This document shows, piece by piece, positions 26,601-34,563 of a DNA stretch of 64,000 bases; the stretch's first letter is position 1; every line of letters starts with the position of its first letter. The notes beneath the pieces are model-generated. The model was given only the letters and a program-made list of their open reading frames with translations. It was not told the origin of the DNA and made no database searches. The position numbers and the translations under genes were made by a program. The DNA comes from Cupriavidus nantongensis (GTDB taxonomy: Bacteria; Pseudomonadota; Gammaproteobacteria; Burkholderiales; Burkholderiaceae), in NCBI RefSeq assembly GCF_001598055.1, contig NZ_CP014844.1:1976967-2040966 (forward strand), given 5' to 3'.

Positions 26601-28022
26601 GCGCTTTTCAAACGCACGAACGCGGGCGAGGTGCGCTTTCTCTTTGGCTCGACACCTAAGATGGGCGCCGGCACCAACGTGCAGAAACTCATCGTCGGCC
26701 TCCATCACATCGATGCGCCGTACCGCCCATCAGATCTGGAGCAGCGCGAAGGCCGGGGTATCCGGCGCGGCAACATGCTGTATGAGCGCGATCCAGAGGG
26801 TTTCGAGTTGAACGTGTACCGCTATGCCACGTCGCAAACCTATGACACGAGGCGCTGGCAGTTGCTGGAGCACAAGGCCTCGGGCATTGAGCAATTGCGC
26901 AACTATACGGTCGGCGTCAATGAGATCGAGGACGTGACCACGGAGGCCGCGAACTCGGCGGACATGAAGGCGGCAGCCAGCGGCAACCCACTTATCCTGA
27001 AGGAAACGCAACTCTCCAACGAAGTGAAGAAGCTGCGCAACTTGGAGCGTGCGCATCGCGATGGCCAGTTCTCGATGCAGTCGCGGCTCCGCGCCAACCA
27101 GTACTTCGTCAGTCAGGGCGGTCCGAATGAACTGGCCCTGCTGGGGGGCTTGATGAAGCGGCGCGATGCAGCGGCGGAGCTGGCCCTGTTCGACGGCCAG
27201 CAGCTTCAGACTAAGGATGCGGTGATGGAAGCGATGGACGACATTCACGCTCACGTCACATCCTTGAGCACGGCCAAGATCCTGACCTACCGTGGCCTAA
27301 ATTTCGAGTTTTCCTTTGACGAGCGGGCGAACTGGTTTCAGATGGTCATGCCCGATGGCGAGAAACGGCAGATGGAAGCGCTGTCACGCTCTGGTGTGGT
27401 GACACGCATGGACAATTTCTGTGAGGGCTTGGAAAAGGCCGTGACCGTGGTCCAAGCCCAAGTCGCACGAGCTGAGCACGAAGTGCAGGGCCTTTCGGAA
27501 TTGGTCGCAAAGCCATTCGAGCAAGCGCAGGAACTGCAGGAAGCCATTGCCGAGCATGGCAAGGTGCAGCGCGCCCTGCGCAAGTCCAACTCTCTCGCAG
27601 CCGTCAAGCCCGAAGAGGCGCAGGCGTTCGCATCGGCGGTGGAAGTGCAGAAGGAAAAGCTGCGCGACATGGGTTTTGGGGAAGCCGTGGCGGAGATCGA
27701 GCGCGAGGAGCGAAACGAAATCCAACTCGCGCCAGGTGCCATGGGGGGCCAGCAGAGCGCAGCGCAAGCCGTGGACACGAACGGCGCAAGCATGGATGGT
27801 CCGGGTACGCGGCTATCCGGCGAGTTTGTCGGCCAGATCATCAAGATCGAGGGCGACGACGTGATCCAGAAGGTCAACCGCGCCGGGGAGACCGTCACGC
27901 ACAGTCTGCGGGAACTGGAAAACACCAACGGCCGACTCAGCATCGGGGAGGTGGCGACAATCAAGTACGGCGCCGGCAGGGCGGAAGTCGTCGCGCGTGA
28001 CACGGCTATCTCGCTTGATTAG
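20622..28022 (+). CDS. Giant N6-adenine methylase/SNF2-type helicase, DarB-like
   Basis: The protein has 2466 residues. An N-terminal region of about 120 residues is followed by a low-complexity linker (about 125-245). A methyltransferase domain has DPSMGSGNFVGMMP (about residue 621) and the catalytic NPPF (about 686). A helicase follows with Walker A-like VVGAGKT (about 1325), DEAH (about 1487), TGTPVSNS and the arginine-finger motif QREGRGIRRGN (about 2040). The C-terminus (VNRAGETVTHSLRELE onward) resembles a KfrB-like domain. Proteins of this build occur on phages (DarB of P1) and conjugative elements, and protect incoming DNA from restriction. The backbone context fits. A separate gene lies nested in the linker. 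Confidence 0.9.
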   Translation: MQLDLFGATREEATQDAAPPVLAQEGTWRPPEALAFDAALRSGSLINVVAILNKLKTEAAAKVLLASGFAVTTMKDRAQLMKDVQPQLMAAVRLKMTGSELHEHRRQGQSQQIDLATSNSGTLINNIDNTQDPAGSQDHGSTLQTRAVRRDDGPQDRGDGIDGGLHRESLGDGLAGSSGLAAGGESVSGQADRADQSGEGRAGERDGELASVAQRNSDDARRPAGSTGSGSPGGLSAPATGAQPPSAQTSNNGIALLRQIEEAWRGAIPEDGRFVTHRLYPATVTLNGVSRRFGVSKASGAGPFHLTALVQHQLGPQFNYYKLTRDGELIREGQKNLWALTAEARDIHIQEFRAVFQPLAVDQQVPAVATPHTAPAETPMAVAPAPMGQSPVDTQQPPPSDRTSEATVSPIRRPAFVGPISYTREQLESMYVTQMTDQQLRQASAFFTEGSRAQAIRIQIEKREQEAQAAQAARQQAEEAQAFASVREVKPAGQERYGERLDHVITDADRIGQGGLMEKYRDNVRAIELVRTLDAQNRNATEDELRVLARYVGWGGLKGVFDPENKAWAQQHGELKSLLTDAEWAAASRSQLDAFYTAPVVVDAMYAGLSRMGYDGGRMIDPSMGSGNFVGMMPAEMRRESSIHGVELDILTSRIASSLYPTAKIAKATGFQAYNAPVGYFDLVVGNPPFGSQPIADERGSAYSGWSIHNYFFAKSIELLRPGGLMSMVVSHNFLDKLDPHVRQWISRRAELVSGVRLPNDTFKGNANTEVVTDILVFRRIDHENTLGRDERPDWLETTDIEIQNPKSDEHALAAVNNYFLKNPQNVLGTHSAEGSMYRANEYTVLPDESKGTLQEQLARWVETLPQGIYSRVERTDEVEVSAEATDIPEHVKEGSFFIKETKDGPQVWQRLSDLRNVQRAAQWEPPNERAGERMVGMIRTREALREQMRLERSPEATDVQIEASRRELNRVYDGFRGKFGFLNDPVNRRIFLDDTESPLVQALEFDYEKAITQTYAQEHGVEARPARAVKADIFSRRVLFPPGELEVVETAKDALLHSLNQRGRVDLEYMQRAYGRGEKEILAELGELVYTDPKSGTVVTADEYLSGDVKTKLEQALAAAKDSPELQRNVQSLRGVIPADKMPSEIHAAIGASWIPTKYYQAFARDISGGEAAFTYVRATGQWLMSEKQGIDFAKNNGEFGTPKLGAIDILALAMNSRAPEVKKPEVVDGQTRYVTDEEQTEAARQAADKIQSHWDSWLWADPERAQELAGIYNERFNRTVERKFDGAHLTFPGMNPGIELLGHQKNAVWRGLQDRTMLLDHVVGAGKTYESIAMFMEMRRLGICNKPMLVVPNHLTLQWRSDFYRLYPGANVLAATPQDFEKENRERLFSKIVTGNWDAVIIGHSALKKIPLPPGAEIEVIGEQLDDISGAIEDMKRERGDRHVIRDMEKIKANLEAKVTRLKEKAGEKTKVVDMADLGIDGLEVDEAHEFKNLFFNTQMNRVAGLGNPAGSGKAFDLFVKTRWLQKTYGEDVPLVHATGTPVSNSLAEMFTVQRYLQYDKLKAQGLHVFDAWAKQYGDVQNVYEVAPSGTGYRLSQRFAKFKNLGSLMGEYRSFADVVTLNDLKAQELARGRVFPVPKLAGGKPMNVVVPRSKLQEAFFGVPEIARENDGGIRFEMSLDPDKPISIQRTDDGKFEMQQQDGEYLRRGARRYETAEEAAYMTALSAITPVMRIDPHSIIGQFENLRQLTRQTKGKINALSLTGLANKAGLDYRLIDPTAPDDPHSKINHAIDNMVEQWKRWDADKGTQLVFCDLSVPLSAKAKMASKEKRIYVRDENGALTHKKGTLHTLKEYEGLPYYLVASGRKNDRTFSMYDPTTGQLMKEGLDSKPGAHDFFSRLVKQEGGTERWLDMRERSRPISEDEIEEYKNENSLDVEGDAADVEFSMADIEGATGVSGFSVYDDMKAKLISRGVPESEIEFIHDHDTPQAKDALFKRTNAGEVRFLFGSTPKMGAGTNVQKLIVGLHHIDAPYRPSDLEQREGRGIRRGNMLYERDPEGFELNVYRYATSQTYDTRRWQLLEHKASGIEQLRNYTVGVNEIEDVTTEAANSADMKAAASGNPLILKETQLSNEVKKLRNLERAHRDGQFSMQSRLRANQYFVSQGGPNELALLGGLMKRRDAAAELALFDGQQLQTKDAVMEAMDDIHAHVTSLSTAKILTYRGLNFEFSFDERANWFQMVMPDGEKRQMEALSRSGVVTRMDNFCEGLEKAVTVVQAQVARAEHEVQGLSELVAKPFEQAQELQEAIAEHGKVQRALRKSNSLAAVKPEEAQAFASAVEVQKEKLRDMGFGEAVAEIEREERNEIQLAPGAMGGQQSAAQAVDTNGASMDGPGTRLSGEFVGQIIKIEGDDVIQKVNRAGETVTHSLRELENTNGRLSIGEVATIKYGAGRAEVVARDTAISLD
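21037..21327 (+). CDS. Small conserved-looking protein nested in another frame
   Basis: This 96-residue frame lies wholly inside the methylase/helicase gene. It starts MEALYKRELYGETTALKIEV and has a balanced, globular composition (NRWAMGWPDRVVSLLVANQY, LSPSEILTMHG). The larger gene's frame over the same bases is a glycine/serine/aspartate-rich linker without structure. GGGAG lies 8 bp before the ATG; a TTG at 21001 is an alternative start. I think this is the older gene and that the large frame was extended through it. Function unknown. Confidence 0.6.
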   Translation: MEALYKRELYGETTALKIEVMGSTAVSIANRWAMGWPDRVVSLLVANQYLGKLTEQTNLEKDVLANEMENSHLSPSEILTMHGVQQEAPEVDRLVD

Positions 28023-28080
28023 TGAATGCTAAAATGCGCTATGCAATTCGCGGACATCTTGTGATGAATGGAGCACTTAA

Positions 28081-28368
28081 GTGGCGAGCGAAGCAATGAC
28101 GAGCGATATCAACCCTAGGCGAGTCTTTTTGGTCCAAGGCCAACTTGTGGAGCAAAAGGTAGGTGGACGCGAAGGGATCAGCCCTACGATCACGCAGCGT
28201 GTGGTGATTGCGGACGATCCTGCCGAGGCATTGAAGCGCCTGGCCGAAGCCGAGCCGACGTTCAAGCCCTTAGGCAGCACGTCGCTGGCCGACTATGAGG
28301 ATGCGGCGAGTCGCCTGCGCGCGGTCGCTGAAGGGCGCAGTAGCGAATGGAGCGTCCTGGTGGCCTGA
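28081..28368 (+). CDS. Hypothetical protein
   Basis: This is a 95-residue acidic-to-neutral protein starting with GTG after a GGAG site. The start is MASEAMTSDINPRRVFLVQG and the body includes VVIADDPAEALKRLAEAEP. I recognise no domain. It lies between the methylase/helicase and the first VirD4-like gene, all on the same strand. An in-frame ATG at 28096 is an alternative start. Confidence 0.6.
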   Translation: MASEAMTSDINPRRVFLVQGQLVEQKVGGREGISPTITQRVVIADDPAEALKRLAEAEPTFKPLGSTSLADYEDAASRLRAVAEGRSSEWSVLVA

Positions 28369-28408
28369 TGGCCGTCGGAGGGCTCCTATGAGCGGCAAAG
28401 GGGCTCTC

Positions 28409-28425
28409 TCTTTTGCTGCAAAAGA
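28409..28425. promoter_or_regulatory. Perfect 17-bp palindrome, TTTTGC-T-GCAAAA class, copy 2
   Basis: TCTTTTGCTGCAAAAGA lies 51 bp upstream of the first VirD4-like gene. It shares its core with 20467-20485 and 62715-62729, with a central T instead of A. Confidence 0.6.
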
Positions 28426-28476
28426 CGAAAATTATTGTTTGATGTACATTATCTAGAATTCTCGTATGGAGGCATG

Positions 28477-29799
28477 ATGAGTGGTTTCCTTGAGTTTCTC
28501 AGTGGAATGCTTGGTGCTAGGAGTCGATGGGCCGATGGCGCCGTAGTCCGGGCGCAGGGTCTCCTTCGCAGTGGCGATAGTTCGGGCGTTGTCATCGGTG
28601 CCTGGAAGGGTCGTCCAATGATCGACACGAGCATGAAGCCCGTTGTCGTAGTCGGTCCCGCCCGGAGTGGCAAGGGCACTTCTGTACTCGTGCCCTCACT
28701 TCTGACCTGGCGGCAAAGTGCCGTCGTGCTTGACGTGAACGGCGAATTGGGAACCATCACGGAAAATTGGCGCCGCACTGAGGCTCACAACCAAATCCGC
28801 CGCGTTGACTTTGCCGGCGAATCGAGTCCAGACACCTACAACTTTCTCGACGCGATTCGTCGCGACACGTCGCACGAATTGGCCGACATCGAAGCCCTCG
28901 CTGCATCGCTGCTGCCTGTGGGCGACAAAGATGGGGAATTGGTCGGCCACGCTCGCGCTCTCCTAACCCTGTGCATCATCGCAAAGCGCCCGGATGGTAG
29001 TGCGGGCTTGAGCGATGTGTTTGAGCTACTGAGGAGGCACGACGGGCCCTATGCGACCGCATTCAGCTACCGAGAAGTTGCGCTCGGCACCGAGCTATGC
29101 CAAGCCGCCGAGTCCCTCTCCTATGAATTCCTGAAGCTTCCCTACGACGAAGCGATTACGGCGCTGGGGATGGTGGCTGCAGCCCTTTGCCCATTTGCAC
29201 AGCCTGAGATTGCAAAGAATACCAAGCGTAGCAGCTTCAAGATCACGGAGTTGCGAGGCCACGGAACCCCCGTCACCCTCTACCTGACAGTCAAGCATTG
29301 GGAGATTGGTCTTCTGCAGCCATTGATTAACGCGTTCCTGTCTCAAGTCGCGCGGTACACCGTTCAAGCTGAGGCGCAATCCCGAGCGAGCCGCCTGTTG
29401 CTGCTTCTGGACGCCTGCGGCAGCCTGGGGCACCTCGATTTCATGGAGGAGCCGCTGGCTCGGTTATCGGAGCGCGGTGTCAAGCCGCTAATTGCGGTTC
29501 AAAACATCAGCGCCAATAGCACTGAATGCCTCGCGTGGAAACAAGGCGAAATCCGCGTTGTCCTCCCGCTGAATCGTCCTACCACTGCAGAAATCATTGC
29601 CAACGAAATCCGCGCACGAGTTGATCACGGCTCCACGGAAACAGAACCGCGTCCAGTCACGCCAGAAGAGCTACTGCGGATGCGGAGACACGACGCCGTC
29701 ATTCTCGGCCTGGCCAAGTCGCCGATTCGCGCGGGCTTACGCGGCTTCTACGAGGACCCGAAGTTTCGGGCGCGCACGAGCATGGCCACTGCCCACTGA
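28477..29799 (+). CDS. Short VirD4/TraG-like ATPase without membrane segments
   Basis: The product is about 440 residues. The Walker A motif is VGPARSGKGTS (about residue 55) and a Walker B-like segment is LLLLDACGSLG (about residue 310, with DA in place of DE). ITELRGHGTPVTLYLTVKHW and VLPLNRPTTAEIIANEI fit the coupling-protein ATPase core. It lacks the N-terminal transmembrane helices of a usual coupling protein, so it may be a soluble partner or an accessory ATPase. GGAGG sits 4 bp before ATG 28477; ATG 28474 is too close. A full-length coupling protein gene follows 19 bp downstream. Confidence 0.8.
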   Translation: MSGFLEFLSGMLGARSRWADGAVVRAQGLLRSGDSSGVVIGAWKGRPMIDTSMKPVVVVGPARSGKGTSVLVPSLLTWRQSAVVLDVNGELGTITENWRRTEAHNQIRRVDFAGESSPDTYNFLDAIRRDTSHELADIEALAASLLPVGDKDGELVGHARALLTLCIIAKRPDGSAGLSDVFELLRRHDGPYATAFSYREVALGTELCQAAESLSYEFLKLPYDEAITALGMVAAALCPFAQPEIAKNTKRSSFKITELRGHGTPVTLYLTVKHWEIGLLQPLINAFLSQVARYTVQAEAQSRASRLLLLLDACGSLGHLDFMEEPLARLSERGVKPLIAVQNISANSTECLAWKQGEIRVVLPLNRPTTAEIIANEIRARVDHGSTETEPRPVTPEELLRMRRHDAVILGLAKSPIRAGLRGFYEDPKFRARTSMATAH

Positions 29800-29818
29800 A
29801 CCCCGGAAGTAACCCCCT

Positions 29819-32158
29819 ATGGCCGCTCTCCTTAAATACACCTCGCGTCGCACGCCACTGCAGAACGCCATCCTGACGTTCATTGTCGTGATCGTGGGGA
29901 TGCTGCTTGCCGGTGCGATCCCGACCCAGTGGTGGGCGTGGAAGTACCACTACGATCTGCGTTTGGGGCAACCGCTGTTCAGGCTTTCGGGCTTCGCCTT
30001 GTACCAGCCGCTACAGTGGGTGATATGGGGCTGGAAATATGGGGACGTGCTTTCGCTCCGCTCGTCTGTCCACACGATGTTCCTGATCGCCGGTGCTGCA
30101 GAGGTCGGCGCGATGATCTCCGGTGGATTCATCGGCTACAAACTCGCGAACTACTCCAAGGGCATGGAGGGCCTGCATGGCACGGCGCATTTTGCTGAGC
30201 GCGATGATGTGGACAAGACGGGCTTCATTGATGCCCCCGGCCACAAGGCAGACGGCGTGATAGTGGGCTCGGTCATGCTGGACCGCAAAGGCAAGGTTAT
30301 CCATCCGCACCACCCGAAGTTTGACAAGCGTTATGAGCCGATCATGATTCGCGGGAAATGGCCGCGATTTCGAAAGATTCCCAAGCGCGATGGGAACAAG
30401 CGGCCCATGTTCCAGTTGAGGAAGACCATCGTAAAGAAGGTCGAAATCCTGCGGGACGGCGGGAATACACACATTTTCGGCTTCTGCCCGACCCGTTCCG
30501 GTAAAGGTGTCGGTATGGTGGTTCCGACGCTGCTCACCTGGCGCCACTCGGTGATGGTCAACGATCCGAAGGGCGAAGCCTACGCGCTATCTGCTGGCTT
30601 TCGCAGTGCCGCTGGCCAAACCACCATCAAGTTCGAGCCTGCCTGTACCGATGGCACAGGGGCTTGCTGGAACCCGCTCGATGAGATTCGCATCTTCACC
30701 CTGCGAGACGTGGCGGATGCCCAGATGATCATGACGATGGCCTGTGACCCAAAGGGTAAGGGCCTCGATGACTACTTCGACAAGGCGGGCTATGAGTTCC
30801 TGACGGCCGTGGCCTTGCACGTCCGCTATACGAGCCCCGAAGGCTCGCTCGCAGCTTGCGCGAACTATCTCGGTGACCCGAACTGGGACAGCGACAAGCA
30901 GATGTACACCGAGATGATGCAGGCGACCCACGACCCGGAAGGGAAGATGGGATGGAAGGACTCGTTCGGCAACTCGACCAAGACGCATCCGATGATCGCC
31001 AATGCAGCGAAGACGATGCTCAACAAGGAAGACAAGGACCGCTCCGGTGTGTTGTCTACAGCGAAGTCGCTGCTGTCGCTATACCTGGATCCGATTGTTG
31101 CGAATAACACCAATCGCTCTGACTTCTTGGTGCGGGATCTGATGACGGGAGAAAAGCCCGTATCGCTGTACTTCGTGGTGAATCCACCCGACATGGAACG
31201 CCTTACGCCGCTCACGCGACTCTTCTATGCGATCTTCATCCGGCGCAATGCAGCGGAGATGGAGTTCGAGGGCGGCCGAAGCCGAGCCAACTACACACAC
31301 CCGCTTCTGATGATCATTGATGAAGCGGCTTCGCTGCAAAAGCTGCCGATCCTGCAAGAGGCGCTGGGATATGTCGCAGGCTATGGCATCCGGATGTTCT
31401 TCCTTGTGCAGGATATCGTGCAGATCGAGGAGCTGTACGGCGACAAGCAATCGTTCGATTCAGGCGCCGAGACGCGAATCGCGTATGCGCCGAACAAGAT
31501 TGAGACAGCAGAGAAACTGGCGCGAATGACCGGCAAGACGACGGTGACAGAAGAGGGGGCGTCGACCAGTCAGAGCATCATTGGCATCAAGGGCGGCAAT
31601 GTGTCCGTGAGCACGAACAAGACCGCCCGCGATCTTGTCACGGCTGACGAATTCATGGTGTTGCACGACCAGGACATGATTGTCTTCGTGAAGGGGCAAC
31701 CTCCAATTTACGGCCGCAAGGCGTTCTACTATGAGAACCCCACTTTGATGGCTCGTGCCGCCATGCCACCGCCAAAGGAATCGGCAAGGCTACGTGGTTC
31801 GCCGAAGTCCCTGCAGGCCGAGAACCGCGCAGACGACACGGTTGAAATTCGGGAAGCCACGCCGGAAACGCCTCAGGACAAGTGGGCAGCAGGGCGAGAG
31901 GCCATGCGAGAGCGGATCGCCGTCGCGGCTCAGCCGCAAGGCACAGGCCAAGTTGCCGCGAAACAGCAAGCTGCGGATGCAAGACCCGAGACCCTAGTCG
32001 GGGCACAGTCCGACAGCGAGGAGTCGGCGAAGCCGCGTCAGCGCAGTCGATACGCAGACCAGATCAAGACCATCACGCCAGAAGAGCGCCGCCAAGTCGA
32101 GGAACTCGTGGCCAGCGTCGGCGTTGTGAACAAGGTTATTTCCGTGTCCGCCTTCTAG
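29819..32158 (+). CDS. Type IV coupling protein, VirD4/TraG family
   Basis: This 779-residue protein has N-terminal membrane segments (about residues 19-40 and 80-105). GLHGTAHFAERDDV is the typical pre-ATPase motif. Walker A is GFCPTRSGKGVGMV (about residue 225) and Walker B is PLLMIIDEAASLQKLP (about 500). It recruits the DNA-relaxase complex to the mating channel. The C-terminal ~110 residues are a charged, probably disordered tail. Downstream lies a VirB1-like gene, so this is the start or end of a conjugation gene cluster; the channel genes themselves are outside the window. Confidence 0.95.
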   Translation: MAALLKYTSRRTPLQNAILTFIVVIVGMLLAGAIPTQWWAWKYHYDLRLGQPLFRLSGFALYQPLQWVIWGWKYGDVLSLRSSVHTMFLIAGAAEVGAMISGGFIGYKLANYSKGMEGLHGTAHFAERDDVDKTGFIDAPGHKADGVIVGSVMLDRKGKVIHPHHPKFDKRYEPIMIRGKWPRFRKIPKRDGNKRPMFQLRKTIVKKVEILRDGGNTHIFGFCPTRSGKGVGMVVPTLLTWRHSVMVNDPKGEAYALSAGFRSAAGQTTIKFEPACTDGTGACWNPLDEIRIFTLRDVADAQMIMTMACDPKGKGLDDYFDKAGYEFLTAVALHVRYTSPEGSLAACANYLGDPNWDSDKQMYTEMMQATHDPEGKMGWKDSFGNSTKTHPMIANAAKTMLNKEDKDRSGVLSTAKSLLSLYLDPIVANNTNRSDFLVRDLMTGEKPVSLYFVVNPPDMERLTPLTRLFYAIFIRRNAAEMEFEGGRSRANYTHPLLMIIDEAASLQKLPILQEALGYVAGYGIRMFFLVQDIVQIEELYGDKQSFDSGAETRIAYAPNKIETAEKLARMTGKTTVTEEGASTSQSIIGIKGGNVSVSTNKTARDLVTADEFMVLHDQDMIVFVKGQPPIYGRKAFYYENPTLMARAAMPPPKESARLRGSPKSLQAENRADDTVEIREATPETPQDKWAAGREAMRERIAVAAQPQGTGQVAAKQQAADARPETLVGAQSDSEESAKPRQRSRYADQIKTITPEERRQVEELVASVGVVNKVISVSAF

Positions 32159-32189
32159 GCAGGTCGTCAACCCGTATACTGTTAATTCC

Positions 32190-32936
32190 ATGTTAATTCC
32201 ATCCATTCGACAGTGCCTGCCGTCACGCATTTTTCAATGCTCATTGTTCGCCATCGTGATTACCGCGTTTACGGTCGGACACGCCAATGCTCAAGTGGTG
32301 GTAGCGGGCGTTGATCCCGAGCTGAGTGCACTCCTTGCGCGTTGCGCGCCTACGGTCCATCCGGAAACCATGGCTGCGGTAATTTCCGCCGAGTCGCGCG
32401 GGCATCAATTCGCGATTGCCGATGCCGGCCCTGTGAAGCTGCCATGGGCCCAGCGCAAAGCTCTCGTGCGATCGCTCTATCCGGGGACGCTTGAAGAGGC
32501 AGTTAAAACGGCCCAGACCCTTATCGCAAACGGCCATACGGTCTCGCTCGGGGTAGCACAGGTCAACGACCGCAACCTGGCACGCATGGGGGTCTCGATT
32601 CAGGACGTGTTCGACCCATGCGTCAACATCGCCGTTGGGGGAAAGATTCTGACGGATTTCTATGAGAAGGCGGTTGCGAAGTTCGGGAATGGCCCAGCCG
32701 CGATGAACGCGGCCCTAAGCGGGTACAACTCCGGGGACTGGGAGCGTGGAGCAAGGGACGGCTACGTCAACCTGATCTACAAGCAAGTGGGCAAGCCATT
32801 GGCCCTTCGTACGGAGCGTATTGTGCCGCGCATTACGCGCACGGCCGCCGTGGCGGCCGACGCACGACCAGAGCACACCAATGAGCGAGCCTTCACGATG
32901 AAGGCAACGAATTTCTCAGTAGCAGAGATGCACTGA
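32190..32936 (+). CDS. VirB1-like lytic transglycosylase
   Basis: The 248-residue precursor has a signal sequence (FAIVITAFTVGHANA). It also has the transglycosylase core: catalytic glutamate in VISAESRGHQFAIAD, SLGVAQVNDRNL, and AALSGYNSGD. It opens peptidoglycan locally for assembly of the conjugation channel. No good ribosome site is visible, and the start codon lies within a tandem copy of TGTTAATTCCA (32180-32201), which may control translation. Confidence 0.9.
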   Translation: MLIPSIRQCLPSRIFQCSLFAIVITAFTVGHANAQVVVAGVDPELSALLARCAPTVHPETMAAVISAESRGHQFAIADAGPVKLPWAQRKALVRSLYPGTLEEAVKTAQTLIANGHTVSLGVAQVNDRNLARMGVSIQDVFDPCVNIAVGGKILTDFYEKAVAKFGNGPAAMNAALSGYNSGDWERGARDGYVNLIYKQVGKPLALRTERIVPRITRTAAVAADARPEHTNERAFTMKATNFSVAEMH

Positions 32937-32958
32937 AACGGCACGGCGAAAGAGGGAG

Positions 32959-34071
32959 ATGGCGATGGGTACTGGGTTGCATGCCCTGGATCGAAACAAC
33001 GACTACCAGGCCACGGTTATTGCGAGCACTAGGGACCGGCTCATTCAGATGGAAACAACGTCGCCCCCGCTTACTTCGGAAGCGACTTCCGCGCTAGAGG
33101 TTCTTGCCGACCAACTCCTCTCAATGCGAGCCAAAGGATTCCCGCTTGAGCGCCTGGCCTCGATCCTCACGCAGTCCGGAATCAACGTCGCCATCGATGA
33201 ACTCGACGCGTTCCTGCAACATTCCATGCTGGCCAGAATGTATGCCTGCGAAGCGAAAGTCGAAGAATACGGACGGCGCGGGCATGTCAGATCTTCCGAG
33301 CGCTCCGCATTCATCGAGCGCGGACTACGGCGCGCGCTGGAGACTGGCGAAGGCCTGCTACTTCATTACCAGCCTCAGGTGAACATGCACACCAGGGCGG
33401 TAGTCGGCGCGGAGGCGCTGCTTCGTTGGCGCCATGGGTCGGATCTCGTGAGTCCGACTGAATTCATTCCAGTCGCGGAGGAATCCGGGCTGATTGAGGA
33501 GATCGGCGAATGGGTTCTCCGCGAAGCCTGTGCCGAGGCCGTGCGCTGGCAGCGTTTGGGCCTGGGGCAGGGCAAAGGCCTCAAGGTAGCAGTCAACCTT
33601 TCGGTCAAGCAGTTCTCGGATCGTCTTGTGGACGTCATCCACGGCGCGCTCTGCGATGCCGGCCTGAGCACCGATCTACTCGGCGTGGAAATCACGGAGA
33701 GCTTTCTGGCAGATGAGCGCTCACAAGGACTCCTGCAGGCACTCCACGACACGGGTCTCCATCTCTCCATTGACGACTTCGGGACCGGCTACTCGTGCCT
33801 GTCTCGCGTGAGCACACTGCCGCTCGACACGATCAAGATCGACCGCGCTTTCGTCGTTGATCTTGGGCGCACTCCAGGCGCTGCTGCTGTAGTGCAGTCC
33901 GTGATCGGGCTTGCGGAGAAGCTTGGTATGTCCACCATCGCCGAAGGCGTTGAGACCCAACGGCAAATGGATCTTCTGAAGGCTCTCGGATGCACCGTCG
34001 CGCAAGGCTACCTCTTCGCCAAGCCGTTGCCGGCCGCCGAATTTGTCCAGTTTGCGTCAGCAGCGCGTTGA
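32959..34071 (+). CDS. EAL-domain cyclic-di-GMP phosphodiesterase
   Basis: This 370-residue protein has a roughly 120-residue N-terminal region without a recognised domain, followed by a complete EAL domain. The active-site set is present: EALLRWRHG, the asparagine in AVNLSVKQFSD, EITESF, IDDFGTGYSCL, IKIDRAFV and IAEGVET. It should hydrolyse c-di-GMP. No GGDEF domain or membrane segment is present. It directly follows the VirB1-like gene on the same strand, so a role in lowering c-di-GMP around conjugation is possible. Confidence 0.92.
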   Translation: MAMGTGLHALDRNNDYQATVIASTRDRLIQMETTSPPLTSEATSALEVLADQLLSMRAKGFPLERLASILTQSGINVAIDELDAFLQHSMLARMYACEAKVEEYGRRGHVRSSERSAFIERGLRRALETGEGLLLHYQPQVNMHTRAVVGAEALLRWRHGSDLVSPTEFIPVAEESGLIEEIGEWVLREACAEAVRWQRLGLGQGKGLKVAVNLSVKQFSDRLVDVIHGALCDAGLSTDLLGVEITESFLADERSQGLLQALHDTGLHLSIDDFGTGYSCLSRVSTLPLDTIKIDRAFVVDLGRTPGAAAVVQSVIGLAEKLGMSTIAEGVETQRQMDLLKALGCTVAQGYLFAKPLPAAEFVQFASAAR

Positions 34072-34097
34072 CGCTACGCAGAACGAAAGGAACGTCA

Positions 34098-34364
34098 ATG
34101 TATCGAGCCACCAAAGCTGTGTTCTTTCCTTGGTTGATCTTCTTTGCCATCAGGCGGCCCTCCACTGGCGTCATATGCCTCCTGCTTCAAATCACCGTCG
34201 TCGGATGGCTGCCGGCATCAATTTGGGCGGCGCACTCTCTGCGCCGGTACGAGAGGATCAACGAACGCCTGTCCATGGCCATTGCGGATGCGTTGAGACG
34301 CAGGCAGATGGAATGCCCTGCTTGGAGATCTGCGAACGAAGGCGGGTGGGCGTCCCTAGGTTAG
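34098..34364 (+). CDS. YqaE/Pmp3-like small membrane protein
   Basis: The product is 88 residues with two hydrophobic segments. RPSTGVICLLLQITVVGWLP has the layout of the UPF0057 (YqaE/Pmp3) family, ending in WAAHSLRRYERINER. The start ATG at 34098 has AAAGGAA upstream. Family members are small inner-membrane proteins linked to membrane potential or stress; the role here is unknown. The C-terminal ~30 residues are a polar tail longer than usual for the family. Confidence 0.7.
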   Translation: MYRATKAVFFPWLIFFAIRRPSTGVICLLLQITVVGWLPASIWAAHSLRRYERINERLSMAIADALRRRQMECPAWRSANEGGWASLG

Positions 34365-34563
34365 TCAGGAGAGCTGGGCGCACAGGCAGCATTCGCTCTG
34401 TCGCGGCAAGGGGCTCCTTATGAAGACCTTGGTCTGAAGATGCACCATGTCCTGTCCTCCGGATTTTCCTATGTTTGGCTCTGGCCGCGCCGCGCCATTG
34501 CTTTCGTCCCATGTGATCTTCATACTGTTTCGTAATGCGAACTGAATATGGGTGTATTACGGG

